A stretch of 64,000 bases of DNA, from contig NZ_JENB01000020.1 in the NCBI RefSeq assembly GCF_000708715.2, positions 58,181 to 122,180 of the forward strand, written 5' to 3'. Source of the DNA: Pseudomonas putida W15Oct28. GTDB lineage: Bacteria; Pseudomonadota; Gammaproteobacteria; Pseudomonadales; Pseudomonadaceae. Made by a program: the position numbers and the translations under genes. The notes under the pieces were generated by a model. The model saw only the letters and a list, made by a program, of their open reading frames with translations. It did no database searches and was not told where the DNA came from. Of this stretch, positions 29,158 to 37,532 are shown piece after piece (within the stretch, counting starts at the first letter, position 1; the number at the start of each line of letters is the position of its first letter).

Positions 29158-30968
29158 GCCGAGGAGTCCTCCGAATTGGGCAAAGTAGCGCCAGGCGCGG
29201 CCACACGCAGCTGCAGGGTCAGCAGTGCGCCCCCTTCCGGGTGGTTGGCCAGCAGCAGTTCACCGCCCAGGGCGCGCATCAGGCTTTCGCAGATGGCCAG
29301 GCCCAGGCCCAGGCCCTGGGTGCGGGTCTTGGTGGTGAAGAACGGTTCCTTGGCATGCTCCAAGGCCTGGCGACTGAAGCCGGGGCCGTTGTCGCGGATG
29401 TACAGGTAGACGCAGTCATCGCGCTGCTCGGCACTTAGCCACAAGCGGCGCGGGTTGGCCTTTTCGGTCAGGGCGTCGAGGGCATTGGCCAGCAGGTTGC
29501 CGAGCACCTGGCGCAGGCGGGTTTCACCGGCCTGTACCCACAAGGTCGCCTCCGGCAGGTCGCGGATCAGCTCCACGGCCATTGCCCGTCGGCGCTTGGC
29601 CAGCAGTGCCAGGGCATCGTCCAGGGCCGGCTGCAAGGCCACGCTTTCCGGGGCATGCCGGTCGCGGCGGGCGAAGGCGCGCAGGTGGGCGATGATCGAG
29701 GCCATACGCCCGGTCAGTTCGCTGATCAGCTTGAGGTTGCCGCGGGCGTCATCGGTGCGCTGGTGGTCCAGCAGGATTTCGGCGTTTTCCGCGTAGCTGC
29801 GGATGGCCGCCAGCGGCTGGTTCAGCTCGTGGCTGATGCTGGCCGACATGGTGCCGAGTACCGACAGCTTGCCGGCCTGCACCAGTTCGTCCTGGGCGCG
29901 CACTGCCTCCTGCTGGGCGTTTTCGCGTTCCAGCACGGCATTTTTCAGCCGGGTGTTCAGGCCTTCAAGGTCGGCAGTACGTTGGGCGACTCGCTTTTCC
30001 AGCTCCTGGCGGCCACGGGCTTCGAGGTCGATGCGGTCGATGTAGTGACGCCGCCGTTGCATCACCAGGCCGGCCAGCAGCATCAGTACCAGCAGCGTGC
30101 CGGCACCGATGGCCATCACCGTTTGCACCGAGCGGTCGACCAGCATGCGCGGGGCGAGGATGCTGACCTGCCAGCCGGTTTCCTTGATGTCGCGGGTCTG
30201 GGTGATCCAGGCGTCCGGGTTGAGTACCAGCGGTTGCGGGGCCTGGGTCGGGTAGGGCTGGATGGCGATGATGGCCTGGCGCTCGGCCTCGGTCAGCGTG
30301 CGGGTGGAGCGGAAGCGCCAGTCGGGCCGCGACGTCAGGATGACCACGCCATTGTGGTCGGTCAGCAACAGCTGCTCGGGGGTGCGGCCCCAGAGGGTTT
30401 CGGTGTGGTCGAGGTCGACCTTGACTACCAGCACGCCGACGATGCGTTCGCGGTCCCGCACGGCTGCGGCGAAGAAGTAGCCGCGCTTGGCCGAGGTGGT
30501 GCCCTGGCCGAAGAACCGGCCCAGGTGGCCGGCCATGGCTTCGTTGAAGTAAGGGCGGAAGGCGAAGTTGCGGCCGACGAAGCTGTCGCGCTTGTCCCAG
30601 TTGGACGCGGCCAGGGTGTTGCCGCTGACGTCCATCAGGTACATCACCTCGGCCCCGGTCTGCTGCACGATGTCCTTGAGCAGGCGGTTGGCGTTGGTCA
30701 CCGCTTCCAGGCGGAACGGGTCGGCCAGCACGCCACGCAGCGCCGGCAGGTCGCCGAGTATCTGCGGCAAGGTTTCGTAGCGGTGCAGGGTGCCGAGCAG
30801 GTTGGCGACGTACAGGTCGAGGGTCTGGCGGTTCTGCGAGGCAAGCTCTTCCTGGTAGTAGCGTTCGGCTAGGTGATGCAGGGGCCAAAGCAACGGGGCC
30901 AGGCACAGGGCCAACAAGGCCAGGCTGCGCCAGCGGGGACGGCGTGGGGGCGTGGGTTTTGCAATCAT
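29154..30968 (-). CDS. DctB-like sensor histidine kinase
   Basis: The protein (604 residues from ATG 30968) has membrane segments near residues 14-32 and 282-302 bounding a double-Cache periplasmic sensor with the DctB-type signature (GRNFAFRPYF, then FFGQGTTSAKRGYFFA), a coiled-coil linker, the H box SISHELNQPLAAIRSYA (His380), and N and G boxes (NLLANALDAL, GLGLGLAICESLM). The Cache motif resembles C4-dicarboxylate sensors, so a carboxylate ligand is likely. A GTG one codon earlier is possible. A strong hairpin lies just before the start. Confidence 0.9.
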   Translation of the reverse strand: MIAKPTPPRRPRWRSLALLALCLAPLLWPLHHLAERYYQEELASQNRQTLDLYVANLLGTLHRYETLPQILGDLPALRGVLADPFRLEAVTNANRLLKDIVQQTGAEVMYLMDVSGNTLAASNWDKRDSFVGRNFAFRPYFNEAMAGHLGRFFGQGTTSAKRGYFFAAAVRDRERIVGVLVVKVDLDHTETLWGRTPEQLLLTDHNGVVILTSRPDWRFRSTRTLTEAERQAIIAIQPYPTQAPQPLVLNPDAWITQTRDIKETGWQVSILAPRMLVDRSVQTVMAIGAGTLLVLMLLAGLVMQRRRHYIDRIDLEARGRQELEKRVAQRTADLEGLNTRLKNAVLERENAQQEAVRAQDELVQAGKLSVLGTMSASISHELNQPLAAIRSYAENAEILLDHQRTDDARGNLKLISELTGRMASIIAHLRAFARRDRHAPESVALQPALDDALALLAKRRRAMAVELIRDLPEATLWVQAGETRLRQVLGNLLANALDALTEKANPRRLWLSAEQRDDCVYLYIRDNGPGFSRQALEHAKEPFFTTKTRTQGLGLGLAICESLMRALGGELLLANHPEGGALLTLQLRVAAPGATLPNSEDSSA

Positions 30969-30976
30969 CACGTAAA

Positions 30977-30998
30977 TGCGCCAGAAAAGTCTGGCGCA
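30977..30998. other. Perfect 9-bp stem hairpin between rfbC and the kinase gene
   Basis: TGCGCCAGA and TCTGGCGCA enclose four bases. It sits in the 42-bp gap between the rfbC stop and the kinase start on the minus strand. Only a short T-run (ATTTACG) follows, so it may be a weak terminator or attenuator that also covers the kinase ribosome binding site region. Confidence 0.6.
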
Positions 30999-31010
30999 AT
31001 TATGCGCTAG

Positions 31011-31556
31011 TTAAGGCAGCAGTTCCGCCTTTGCCAGTGGCAGGCCGAGCTTGTCCTTGTCCGACAGCACCGGTGGTTGCTGCAGCCCCCAGTCGATGGC
31101 CAGCTGTGGGTCGTCCCAGCGGATGCAGCGGTCGGCGCCCGGGTTGTAGTAATCGGTGGTCTTGTAGAGGAACTCGGCCGACTCGCTCATCACCGCAAAA
31201 CCGTGGGCGAAGCCAGGCGGAATCCAGAGTTGGCGGTGGTTGTCGGCCGACAGGTGCACCGCAACCCATTGGCCAAAGGTTGGCGAGCTTTTGCGCACGT
31301 CCACGGCGACATCGCGGATTTCCCCGTGCACCACCCGCACCAGCTTGCCTTGGGTGTTCTCGACCTGATAGTGCAGCCCGCGCAGTACACCCTTGATGGA
31401 GCGTGAGTGGTTGTCCTGGACGAACTCGGCCTTAACACCGGTTTGCCGCGCGAACTCACGCGCGTTGAATGCCTCGAAGAAGAAACCACGGCTGTCACCG
31501 AAAACCTTCGGCTCGATGATCAGTACTTCAGGGATTGCGGTAGGGATGATGTTCAT
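31011..31556 (-). CDS. rfbC: dTDP-4-dehydrorhamnose 3,5-epimerase
   Basis: This 181-residue cupin enzyme makes the third step of dTDP-L-rhamnose synthesis. It has GDSRGFFFEAFN, the catalytic region QDNHSRSIKGVLRGLHYQ and WIPPGFAHGFAVMSE. ATG 31556 (MNIIPTAIPEV) matches the family start; the frame is open 43 codons further upstream without homology. It lies apart from the usual rmlBDA genes, upstream of a two-component system rather than among other sugar genes. Confidence 0.94.
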   Translation of the reverse strand: MNIIPTAIPEVLIIEPKVFGDSRGFFFEAFNAREFARQTGVKAEFVQDNHSRSIKGVLRGLHYQVENTQGKLVRVVHGEIRDVAVDVRKSSPTFGQWVAVHLSADNHRQLWIPPGFAHGFAVMSESAEFLYKTTDYYNPGADRCIRWDDPQLAIDWGLQQPPVLSDKDKLGLPLAKAELLP

Positions 31557-31763
31557 AGTGGCTCGCTGGCCCGTTGCCCAAGTATTGACCCTAGTCGGCC
31601 CTGCTCGAAATTTCCGCATGCCGATGCAACAGGATGCATAAGGTGTGGCTATGGTAGACGTCAGACCGGTGGCGGCACCAGACAAGGGTTTGCGCGATTC
31701 GATTGTTATCGATTTAATTGCGCAAAGGCCGCGAGCAAATCCCGACTATCGGGCTTCAAATAT

Positions 31764-31775
31764 CGATATATATCG
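31764..31775. promoter_or_regulatory. AT-rich palindrome upstream of aguA
   Basis: CGATATATATCG is a perfect 12-bp palindrome in an AT-rich patch 60 bp before the aguA ATG; CCCGA-CTA-TCGGG forms a second small palindrome at 31741-31753. The 278-bp gap between divergent rfbC and aguA holds no gene, so these are candidate operator or promoter parts. Confidence 0.4.
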
Positions 31776-31834
31776 GTTATAAATTGGCAAACGCCCCAGC
31801 ACACTCCGGCTCAGGGCCATCATAGAGGTCACCC

Positions 31835-32941
31835 ATGAAAACCCTCAACTCCACGCCCCGTGCCGATGGTTTCCACATGCCCGCTGAGTGGGCGCCGCAA
31901 ACCCAGGTCTGGATGGTGTGGCCGGAGCGCCCGGACAACTGGCGCCTGGGCGGCAAGCCGGCGCAGGCTGCGCATGTGACCCTGGCCAAGGCCATTGCCC
32001 GCTTCGAACCTGTGACCGTCGCGGCCTCTGCTGGCCAGTACGAAAATGCCCGTCGCCAGCTCGACCAGCCGAACATTCGTGTGATCGAAATCAGCAACGA
32101 CGACGCCTGGGTGCGTGATACCGGCCCAACCTTCGTCATCAACGACCAGGGTGAAGTGCGCGGCGTGGACTGGGGCTTCAATGCCTGGGGCGGCTTCGAT
32201 GGCGGCCTGTACGCACCGTGGAACCGCGACGAGGAACTGGCCGCCAAGGTGCTGGAAATGGAGCGCTGCCAGCGCTACCACACCGAAGGCTTCGTACTTG
32301 AGGGCGGTTCGATCCACGTGGACGGTGAAGGCACCGTGATCACCACCGAGGAATGCCTGCTCAACCGTAACCGCAACCCGCACCTGAGCCGCGAGCAGAT
32401 CGAAGCGGTACTGCGCGATCAGCTGGCGGTCGACACCGTGGTGTGGCTGCCCGATGGCCTGTACAACGACGAAACCGACGGCCACGTCGACAACTTCTGC
32501 TGTTACGTGCGCCCGGGCGAAGTGTTACTGGCCTGGACCGATGATTCCAACGACCCCAACTATGCGCGCTGCCAGGCGGCCATGGAGGTGTTGAAGAACA
32601 CCCGCGATGCCAAGGGCCGCGAGTTTATCGTGCACAAGATGCCGATCCCGGGCCCGCTGTTTGCCTCCGCCGAAGAGTGTGCCGGTGTCGACCAGGTGGC
32701 CGGTAGCCAGGAGCGAGACCCGTCGGTACGCCTGGCCGGTTCGTACGTGAACTTCCTGATCGTCAACGGCGGCATCATTGCGCCAAGCTTCGACGACCCT
32801 GCAGATGCCCAAGCCAGAGCGATCCTGGCGGAAATCTTCCCCGACCACGAGGTGGTGATGATCCCGGGCCGCGAGTTGCTGTTGGGTGGCGGCAACATCC
32901 ACTGCCTGACCCAGCAGCAACCGGCGCCGGTCAAGCGCTGA
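31835..32941 (+). CDS. aguA: Agmatine deiminase
   Basis: AguA hydrolyses agmatine to N-carbamoylputrescine and ammonia, the arginine decarboxylase route to putrescine. The 368-residue guanidino-group-modifying enzyme has the family blocks DDAWVRDTGPTFV, EGGSIHVDGEGT, NDETDGHVDNFC and the catalytic Cys357 in LLGGGNIHCLTQQ. No aguB is next to it, so the second step is encoded elsewhere. A strong terminator follows. Confidence 0.96.
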   Translation: MKTLNSTPRADGFHMPAEWAPQTQVWMVWPERPDNWRLGGKPAQAAHVTLAKAIARFEPVTVAASAGQYENARRQLDQPNIRVIEISNDDAWVRDTGPTFVINDQGEVRGVDWGFNAWGGFDGGLYAPWNRDEELAAKVLEMERCQRYHTEGFVLEGGSIHVDGEGTVITTEECLLNRNRNPHLSREQIEAVLRDQLAVDTVVWLPDGLYNDETDGHVDNFCCYVRPGEVLLAWTDDSNDPNYARCQAAMEVLKNTRDAKGREFIVHKMPIPGPLFASAEECAGVDQVAGSQERDPSVRLAGSYVNFLIVNGGIIAPSFDDPADAQARAILAEIFPDHEVVMIPGRELLLGGGNIHCLTQQQPAPVKR

Positions 32942-32958
32942 GTACGCAGTGAATGAAG

Positions 32959-32986
32959 AGGCCCGTCATGTGACGGGCCTTTTTTT
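32959..32986 (+). terminator. aguA intrinsic terminator
   Basis: AGGCCCGTCA and TGACGGGCCT form a 10-bp stem with a TG spacer, followed by a run of Ts. Confidence 0.92.
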
Positions 32987-33132
32987 GGGGCGACGTCCGG
33001 AGGCTCGGGTTGGCATACGTTTTGTATTGTTTTTCAAGCAGATAGCCAGATAGCTTGGCGAAGCCGGGGTATCGGATCTGTAACAATACTTACGTAAATT
33101 AGCCGCTCACGGGCCAGGGAGTACGTGCAGGA

Positions 33133-33330
33133 ATGAACGCAGCAAGTGAGTCGGCATTGCGCCCATCGGCAGTGAATCACCAATCGCTCAAGGTTGTGGC
33201 GAAGTGGTTGAAACACCATGGAAGCATCAGGGTCAGGACGACCGACCCACGACGTCTGCTTGCCGGACGGTACCCCCAAGGGCTGATCAGCGAAGCAGAG
33301 ATGCAGGCGCTGATGGCGGTGTGGCACTGA
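33133..33330 (+). CDS. Small hypothetical protein
   Basis: A 65-residue reading frame begins MNAASESALRPSAVNHQSLK and continues with KWLKHHGSIRVRTTDPRRLL; it is basic, helix-forming and ends in MQALMAVWH. An AGGA lies very close to the ATG. The codon choice looks normal for the genome and it stands alone between the aguA terminator and a REP pair, on free DNA. I do not recognise a family; it could be a small nucleic-acid-binding or regulatory protein, or not translated at all. Confidence 0.45.
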   Translation: MNAASESALRPSAVNHQSLKVVAKWLKHHGSIRVRTTDPRRLLAGRYPQGLISEAEMQALMAVWH

Positions 33331-33369
33331 CATCAATTACCGTCAATGCCTGAAGGTTGCGCGCAATCG

Positions 33370-33482
33370 TGTAGGAGCGGCCTTGTGTCGCGATGGGCTG
33401 CGCAGCAGCCCCAGCAATCTGTGCTGAGATTGCGATCCTGGGGCTGCTGCGCAGCCCATCGCGACACAAGGCCGCTCCTACA
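33370..33482. repeat. Inverted REP pair, near-perfect
   Basis: Two TGTCGCGA-family REP copies, each extended by GGGCTGCGCAGCAGCCCC, face each other around a 25-bp loop that contains a further short palindrome (GCAATCT..AGATTGC). It lies just after the siderophore receptor gene. Confidence 0.93.
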
Positions 33483-33508
33483 ATTGACCGTGTCAATCCA
33501 CGGGAGGG

Positions 33509-35584
33509 CTAGAAGCTGTAACTACCCGTCACCACCAGGCTACGCGGGTCCCCCACCTGGATCTGCGCCGCGCTGGTCGCCGAGCTGTAGTAGGTCTTGT
33601 CGGCAATGTTGCTCAATGCCGCCCGCACATCCCAGTCATGGGTGCGGTACCCCGCCAGCGCATCCCAACGGCCATACCCCGGCAACACCGTGGTGTTCTG
33701 GTTATCCGCGTAACGCTCGCCCACCAGCGTCAGGCCGGTTTCGGCGTACCAGCCCAGCTCGGGTTTCCAGGTCACGAACAGGCTGGCGTTGCGCTTGGCC
33801 ACGTCGTTGATGCGGTTGCCTTCCTGGCCGTTGTTGTCCTTGACGATGATTGCATCCTGCAGGCCGATGCCGCCGCGTACATACCAGTTGCCAACGATGT
33901 TGCCGGTGGCCGTCAACTCGATGCCGCGCGAACGCTGCAAGCCGCTGAGCAAGATGTTATTCGGGTTCTCCGGATCACGGGTGCGGCGGTTGTACAGTTC
34001 CAGCTCGTAGACGGCCAAGGTGGTGGTCAGGCGCTGGTCCAGCCAGTCGCTCTTCACGCCGATTTCTTTCTGGCGGGTTTCTTCCGGTTTGGCGTCGTTG
34101 CCGTTGCCCGGCGCATCTGGAGTGATGCCGATCAGGCCGCCGCCCACCGGCGAAAAGGTCTTGCTCCACGAAGCGTAGAACGAATGGTCGCGCCACGGCG
34201 TGTAGACCACGCCCAGGCGCGGGCTGGTGCTGTTGCTGTCCTGCGGTTCGCGCACGCCATCCTTGTTGGTGGTTTGCACGTCGAATTGGTCGAAGCGCAC
34301 GCCAGCCAGGATCTGCCACTGATCGTTCAGGCGGATCTGGTCTTGCAGGTAAAGACCACGGCTATCAACCACGGTGTGGTTGTTACTCGATAACCCCAGG
34401 TTGCCATTGTGCTGCTGGTTGCGTCCGGGTTTGCCCAGGCCCGGCAGCAGCTGGCTTACGGCGGTATACAGCACCGGGTCACGCTTCTGGTTGCCGAACT
34501 CCAGGCCCAGCAGCAGCTTGTGCTCCAGCCCCAGGGTGTCGAAATCGCCCTCGGCTTCCAGGTTGTTGAACAGGTTGCGGGTGTTCAGGTCCTGCTGCCA
34601 GCGCTGGCGGGTCAAGACATTGGTGCTGGCGTTGTAGCCCGTGACGTAGGTGTTGTCGAACTCGCTGTCGAGCTTGAACAGGCCCAGGGTATGGCGCAGC
34701 TGCCAGGTTTCGTTCAGCTGGTAGTTCAGGCGTGAGCGCAGGGACTGGGCGCGATCATCGATGTAGTCGCGCTGGTCGCCGTAGGTGGTGCCGCGGCTGA
34801 CGTCGGCCGGGCGACCATTTACCCCGGGGATGCCCCGGTCGGGCGTGCGGTTGTAGCGGCTGTATTCGTACTGCACCAGCCAGTTCAGGTCGGGGGTGAT
34901 TTGCCAGCTGATCGACGGGGCGAACAGCTGGCGGCTGCCGTCGATACCATCGCGGAAGCTGTTGTTGTCCTGGTTGCCCATGTTCAGGCGTAGGCTGACG
35001 GTGTCGCTGGGGTCGGCGCTGAGGTCGGCGTACAGGCTGCGCAGGTCTTCGCTGCCGGCCTGTGCGTTGATGCTTGAGCGGCGGCCGGGCTCTGGTGCCT
35101 TGCTGACCCGGTTGACGATGCCGCCCTGGCTGCCCCGGCCATACAGCACCGCCGCAGGCCCCTTCAGCACCTCGACCCGCTCGATGTTGTGCAGGTCGCG
35201 GATGTACTGGCTGTCGTCGCGAATGCCGTCCAGGTAGAAGTCGTTGCTGGCCTCGAAGCCGCGGATGCGCACGCTGTCGAAACGGGTGTCGGCGCCGCTG
35301 CTGACGTTGGGGATACCCTCCAGCGCCTTGCCCAGGGTGTTGCTGCCGTAGTCCAGCACGTTGGCGGTTTTCACCGTGTCGATGGCCTGCGGCACATAGC
35401 GTACCGGGGTGGAGGTTCGGGTGGCGGTGTTCACTTCCTTGACGCGCGGGTTGTCCTTCTCGCGCTCGCTGTCGGCGGTAACCGACGACTCTGGCAGCGT
35501 GGTGGTGGCGGCACTGGCCAGGCCGGCGCTGAACAGCAGCGACAGGCCAAGCGTCAAGGGGGAAAGGCGGCAGGGTACAAGCAT
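33509..35584 (-). CDS. TonB-dependent siderophore receptor
   Basis: This 691-residue outer-membrane receptor has a signal peptide (MLVPCRLSPLTLGLSLLFSA, cut near ASA), a plug domain (VPQAIDTVKTANVLDYGS, RIRGFEASNDFYLDGIRDD, VLKGPAAVLYGRGSQGGIVN) and a 22-strand barrel ending in aromatic Phe (VTGSYSF). It resembles Fiu/catecholate-type ferric siderophore receptors without an N-terminal signalling domain. ATG 35584 has a GGA upstream. A candidate Fur box lies about 40 bp upstream. The siderophore is not determinable from sequence. Confidence 0.9.
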   Translation of the reverse strand: MLVPCRLSPLTLGLSLLFSAGLASAATTTLPESSVTADSEREKDNPRVKEVNTATRTSTPVRYVPQAIDTVKTANVLDYGSNTLGKALEGIPNVSSGADTRFDSVRIRGFEASNDFYLDGIRDDSQYIRDLHNIERVEVLKGPAAVLYGRGSQGGIVNRVSKAPEPGRRSSINAQAGSEDLRSLYADLSADPSDTVSLRLNMGNQDNNSFRDGIDGSRQLFAPSISWQITPDLNWLVQYEYSRYNRTPDRGIPGVNGRPADVSRGTTYGDQRDYIDDRAQSLRSRLNYQLNETWQLRHTLGLFKLDSEFDNTYVTGYNASTNVLTRQRWQQDLNTRNLFNNLEAEGDFDTLGLEHKLLLGLEFGNQKRDPVLYTAVSQLLPGLGKPGRNQQHNGNLGLSSNNHTVVDSRGLYLQDQIRLNDQWQILAGVRFDQFDVQTTNKDGVREPQDSNSTSPRLGVVYTPWRDHSFYASWSKTFSPVGGGLIGITPDAPGNGNDAKPEETRQKEIGVKSDWLDQRLTTTLAVYELELYNRRTRDPENPNNILLSGLQRSRGIELTATGNIVGNWYVRGGIGLQDAIIVKDNNGQEGNRINDVAKRNASLFVTWKPELGWYAETGLTLVGERYADNQNTTVLPGYGRWDALAGYRTHDWDVRAALSNIADKTYYSSATSAAQIQVGDPRSLVVTGSYSF

Positions 35585-35625
35585 GGACACATCCGGACCG
35601 GGCAGGTGAAAAAGAAGGCGCGAAT

Positions 35626-35644
35626 GGTAATGCTTGCTATTTGC
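35626..35644. promoter_or_regulatory. Candidate Fur box
   Basis: Read on the minus strand, GCAAATAGCAAGCATTACC matches the 19-bp Fur consensus at 12 of 19 positions by my alignment. It lies 42 bp upstream of the siderophore receptor start, where iron repression would be expected. The match is moderate and needs scoring against a matrix. Confidence 0.4.
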
Positions 35645-35792
35645 TCTTGCTTGGGTATTTGTAAAGGCTTGTCTTTACATATGTATCTCTTTGTAACAGC
35701 TTCTGCCGCCACGGTTTGCCTGCTCACGGGAAATTGTCCGTTCGATCAAAAGGCAATTTCCCACACAAGATAAATTGCCCGCTGATAGCGCA

Positions 35793-35851
35793 AACCTGCA
35801 TGGAAATGCACCAGATGCGTCGATAATTTTGGTTATATCAACCTGCATTTC
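35793..35851. promoter_or_regulatory. Inverted and direct repeats upstream of the porin gene
   Basis: GAAATGCA (35803-35810) and TGCATTTC (35844-35851) form an inverted repeat, and AACCTGCAT occurs twice in direct orientation (35793, 35840). They lie in the 475-bp gap between the divergent receptor and porin genes. The rest of that gap (35860-36059) shows nothing I can name except the porin ribosome binding site. Confidence 0.35.
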
Positions 35852-36059
35852 ACGACTTTTTGACATTTGTAATCGCACACGGCTAGGATTCGGCCAACGC
35901 CTGCTGGCCATGATCTTGGCCAAGCTGCTGCCGAGGGCTGCCGTGCACTTACCGGCTGGCCCACCAGGCTGGATCCGCATAGCGTCGAACCTACGAAGGG
36001 GCGTTGGTTCCTGGCGTCATAGTGCAGAGCGTTTTTGATTAAGAAATAAGGAAAACAAC

Positions 36060-37379
36060 ATGTTGAAAACCAGGATCAGCCTGGTCGCCTTGGCGATGAT
36101 CGCCGCGACCCAGGCACAGGCCAATGACCAGGCCGACAGCAAGGGCTTCATCGAGGACAGCCACGCCAACGTCCTTCTGCGCAACGCCTACATCAACCGT
36201 GACAAGAAGCACGGCACCGACGACCAGATCGAATGGGGCCAGGCGTTCATCGCCAACTTCTCCTCCGGCTTCACCCAGGGCACCGTTGGCGTCGGCGTCG
36301 ACGCATTCGGCCTGTACGCCGTGCGCCTTGATGGCGGCAAAGGCCACAACGGTGGCGGCGGCGTCGACTTCTTCAAGCCGCACGAAACCACCAATGCCGA
36401 CGGCAACGCCAGCTCGCCGCACAACCTGGCCCGTGGTGGCGCAGCAGTCAAATTCCGCATCTCCAACACCGTGCTGAAGTACGGTGACCAGATGCCAGCA
36501 CTGCCAGTGCTGCAGTACGACGACGCGCGTCTGCTGCCAGAAAGCTTCACCGGTACCCTGATCACCTCGAAAGAGATCGAGGGCCTGGAACTGAACGCCG
36601 GCCGCTTCACCCAGGAAGCGCGCAAAAGCGCCGAGCGCCGTGACGGTGGCGGCCTGAAGTCGATCAACGTCTTCGGTGGTAGCTACAAGTTCACCGACAA
36701 CTTCACCGCTTCGCTGTACACCGCCGACAACGAAGACGTGATGAAGAAGCACTACCTGGGCTTGAACTACGTCTTCCCGATCGCCAGCGACCAGTCCCTG
36801 ACCCTGGACTTCAACGGCTACAAGTCGGACATCGACAGCAAGTACGTACAAGCCGCTGGCCTGAACGGCGACTCCAACACCATCTGGAGCCTGGCAGCCA
36901 CTTACGCGTACGGTGCGCACTCGTTCACCCTCGCGCATCAGCGCAGCACCGGCAGCACCGGCTACAACTACGGCTTCTACCAGAACGCCGGTGGCGTGGG
37001 TGACGGTGGTTCGACCATCTACCTGGCCAACTCGTACTGGTCCGACTTCAACGCCGAAGACGAGCGCTCCTGGCAGCTGGGCTACGGCCTGGACTTCGGT
37101 GCCTACGGCATCCCGGGCCTGACCTACAAGCTGGCCTACGTGGTGGGTGACAACATCAACACCCGCAACGTCGCCAACCCGCAGGGCTTCGGCGAAGGTA
37201 AAGAGCGCGAGATCTTCAACCAGATCCGTTACGTGGTGCAGGACGGCCCGGCCAAGGACCTGTCCATCAAGCTGCGTAGCTCGTTCCTGCGTACCAACAA
37301 CGCCGTGCAGCAGAACGGTTACAACGACGACGGCAACGAAGTCCGCGTATTCGTCGAGTACCCGATCAGCATCTTCTGA
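36060..37379 (+). CDS. OprD-family outer membrane porin (OprE/OprQ-like)
   Basis: The 439-residue porin has a signal peptide (MLKTRISLVALAMIAATQAQA) and the OprD-family pattern of a long acidic N-terminal strand (DSHANVLLRNAYINRDKK), many alternating aromatic strands and a C-terminal Phe (VFVEYPISIF). This group admits amino acids, small acids or other solutes. AAGGA lies seven bases upstream of the ATG. Codon use is strongly biased to preferred codons, which suggests high expression. Sequence best resembles OprE/OprQ types, but substrate is not certain. Confidence 0.9.
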   Translation: MLKTRISLVALAMIAATQAQANDQADSKGFIEDSHANVLLRNAYINRDKKHGTDDQIEWGQAFIANFSSGFTQGTVGVGVDAFGLYAVRLDGGKGHNGGGGVDFFKPHETTNADGNASSPHNLARGGAAVKFRISNTVLKYGDQMPALPVLQYDDARLLPESFTGTLITSKEIEGLELNAGRFTQEARKSAERRDGGGLKSINVFGGSYKFTDNFTASLYTADNEDVMKKHYLGLNYVFPIASDQSLTLDFNGYKSDIDSKYVQAAGLNGDSNTIWSLAATYAYGAHSFTLAHQRSTGSTGYNYGFYQNAGGVGDGGSTIYLANSYWSDFNAEDERSWQLGYGLDFGAYGIPGLTYKLAYVVGDNINTRNVANPQGFGEGKEREIFNQIRYVVQDGPAKDLSIKLRSSFLRTNNAVQQNGYNDDGNEVRVFVEYPISIF

Positions 37380-37403
37380 TCCGCAGTTGTTTGCATGAAA
37401 GCT

Positions 37404-37521
37404 GGGGCCGCGCTGCGGCCCTTCGCGGGCTTGCCCGCTCCCACAGGTATAGCGCCGCCTCCTGATCTGGCGCTGCAACTGTGGGAGCGGGCAAGCCCGC
37501 GAAGGGCTGCAGAGCAGCCCC
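37404..37521. repeat. Inverted REP pair with GGGGC caps
   Basis: Two GCGGGC-type REP copies face each other, each capped by a GC palindrome (GGGGCCGCGCTGCGGCCC at the left, GGGCTGCAGAGCAGCCCC at the right), with complementary loop ends (TAGCGCC.. and ..GGCGCTG). It lies between convergent genes. Confidence 0.92.
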
Positions 37522-37532
37522 AGTCGTTGTTG

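Noticed and set aside
36010..36040. Sigma-54 promoter before the porin (TGGC..TGCA)
   Set aside because: The GG to GC spacing is 11 bases instead of 12, so it does not fit the -24/-12 consensus.
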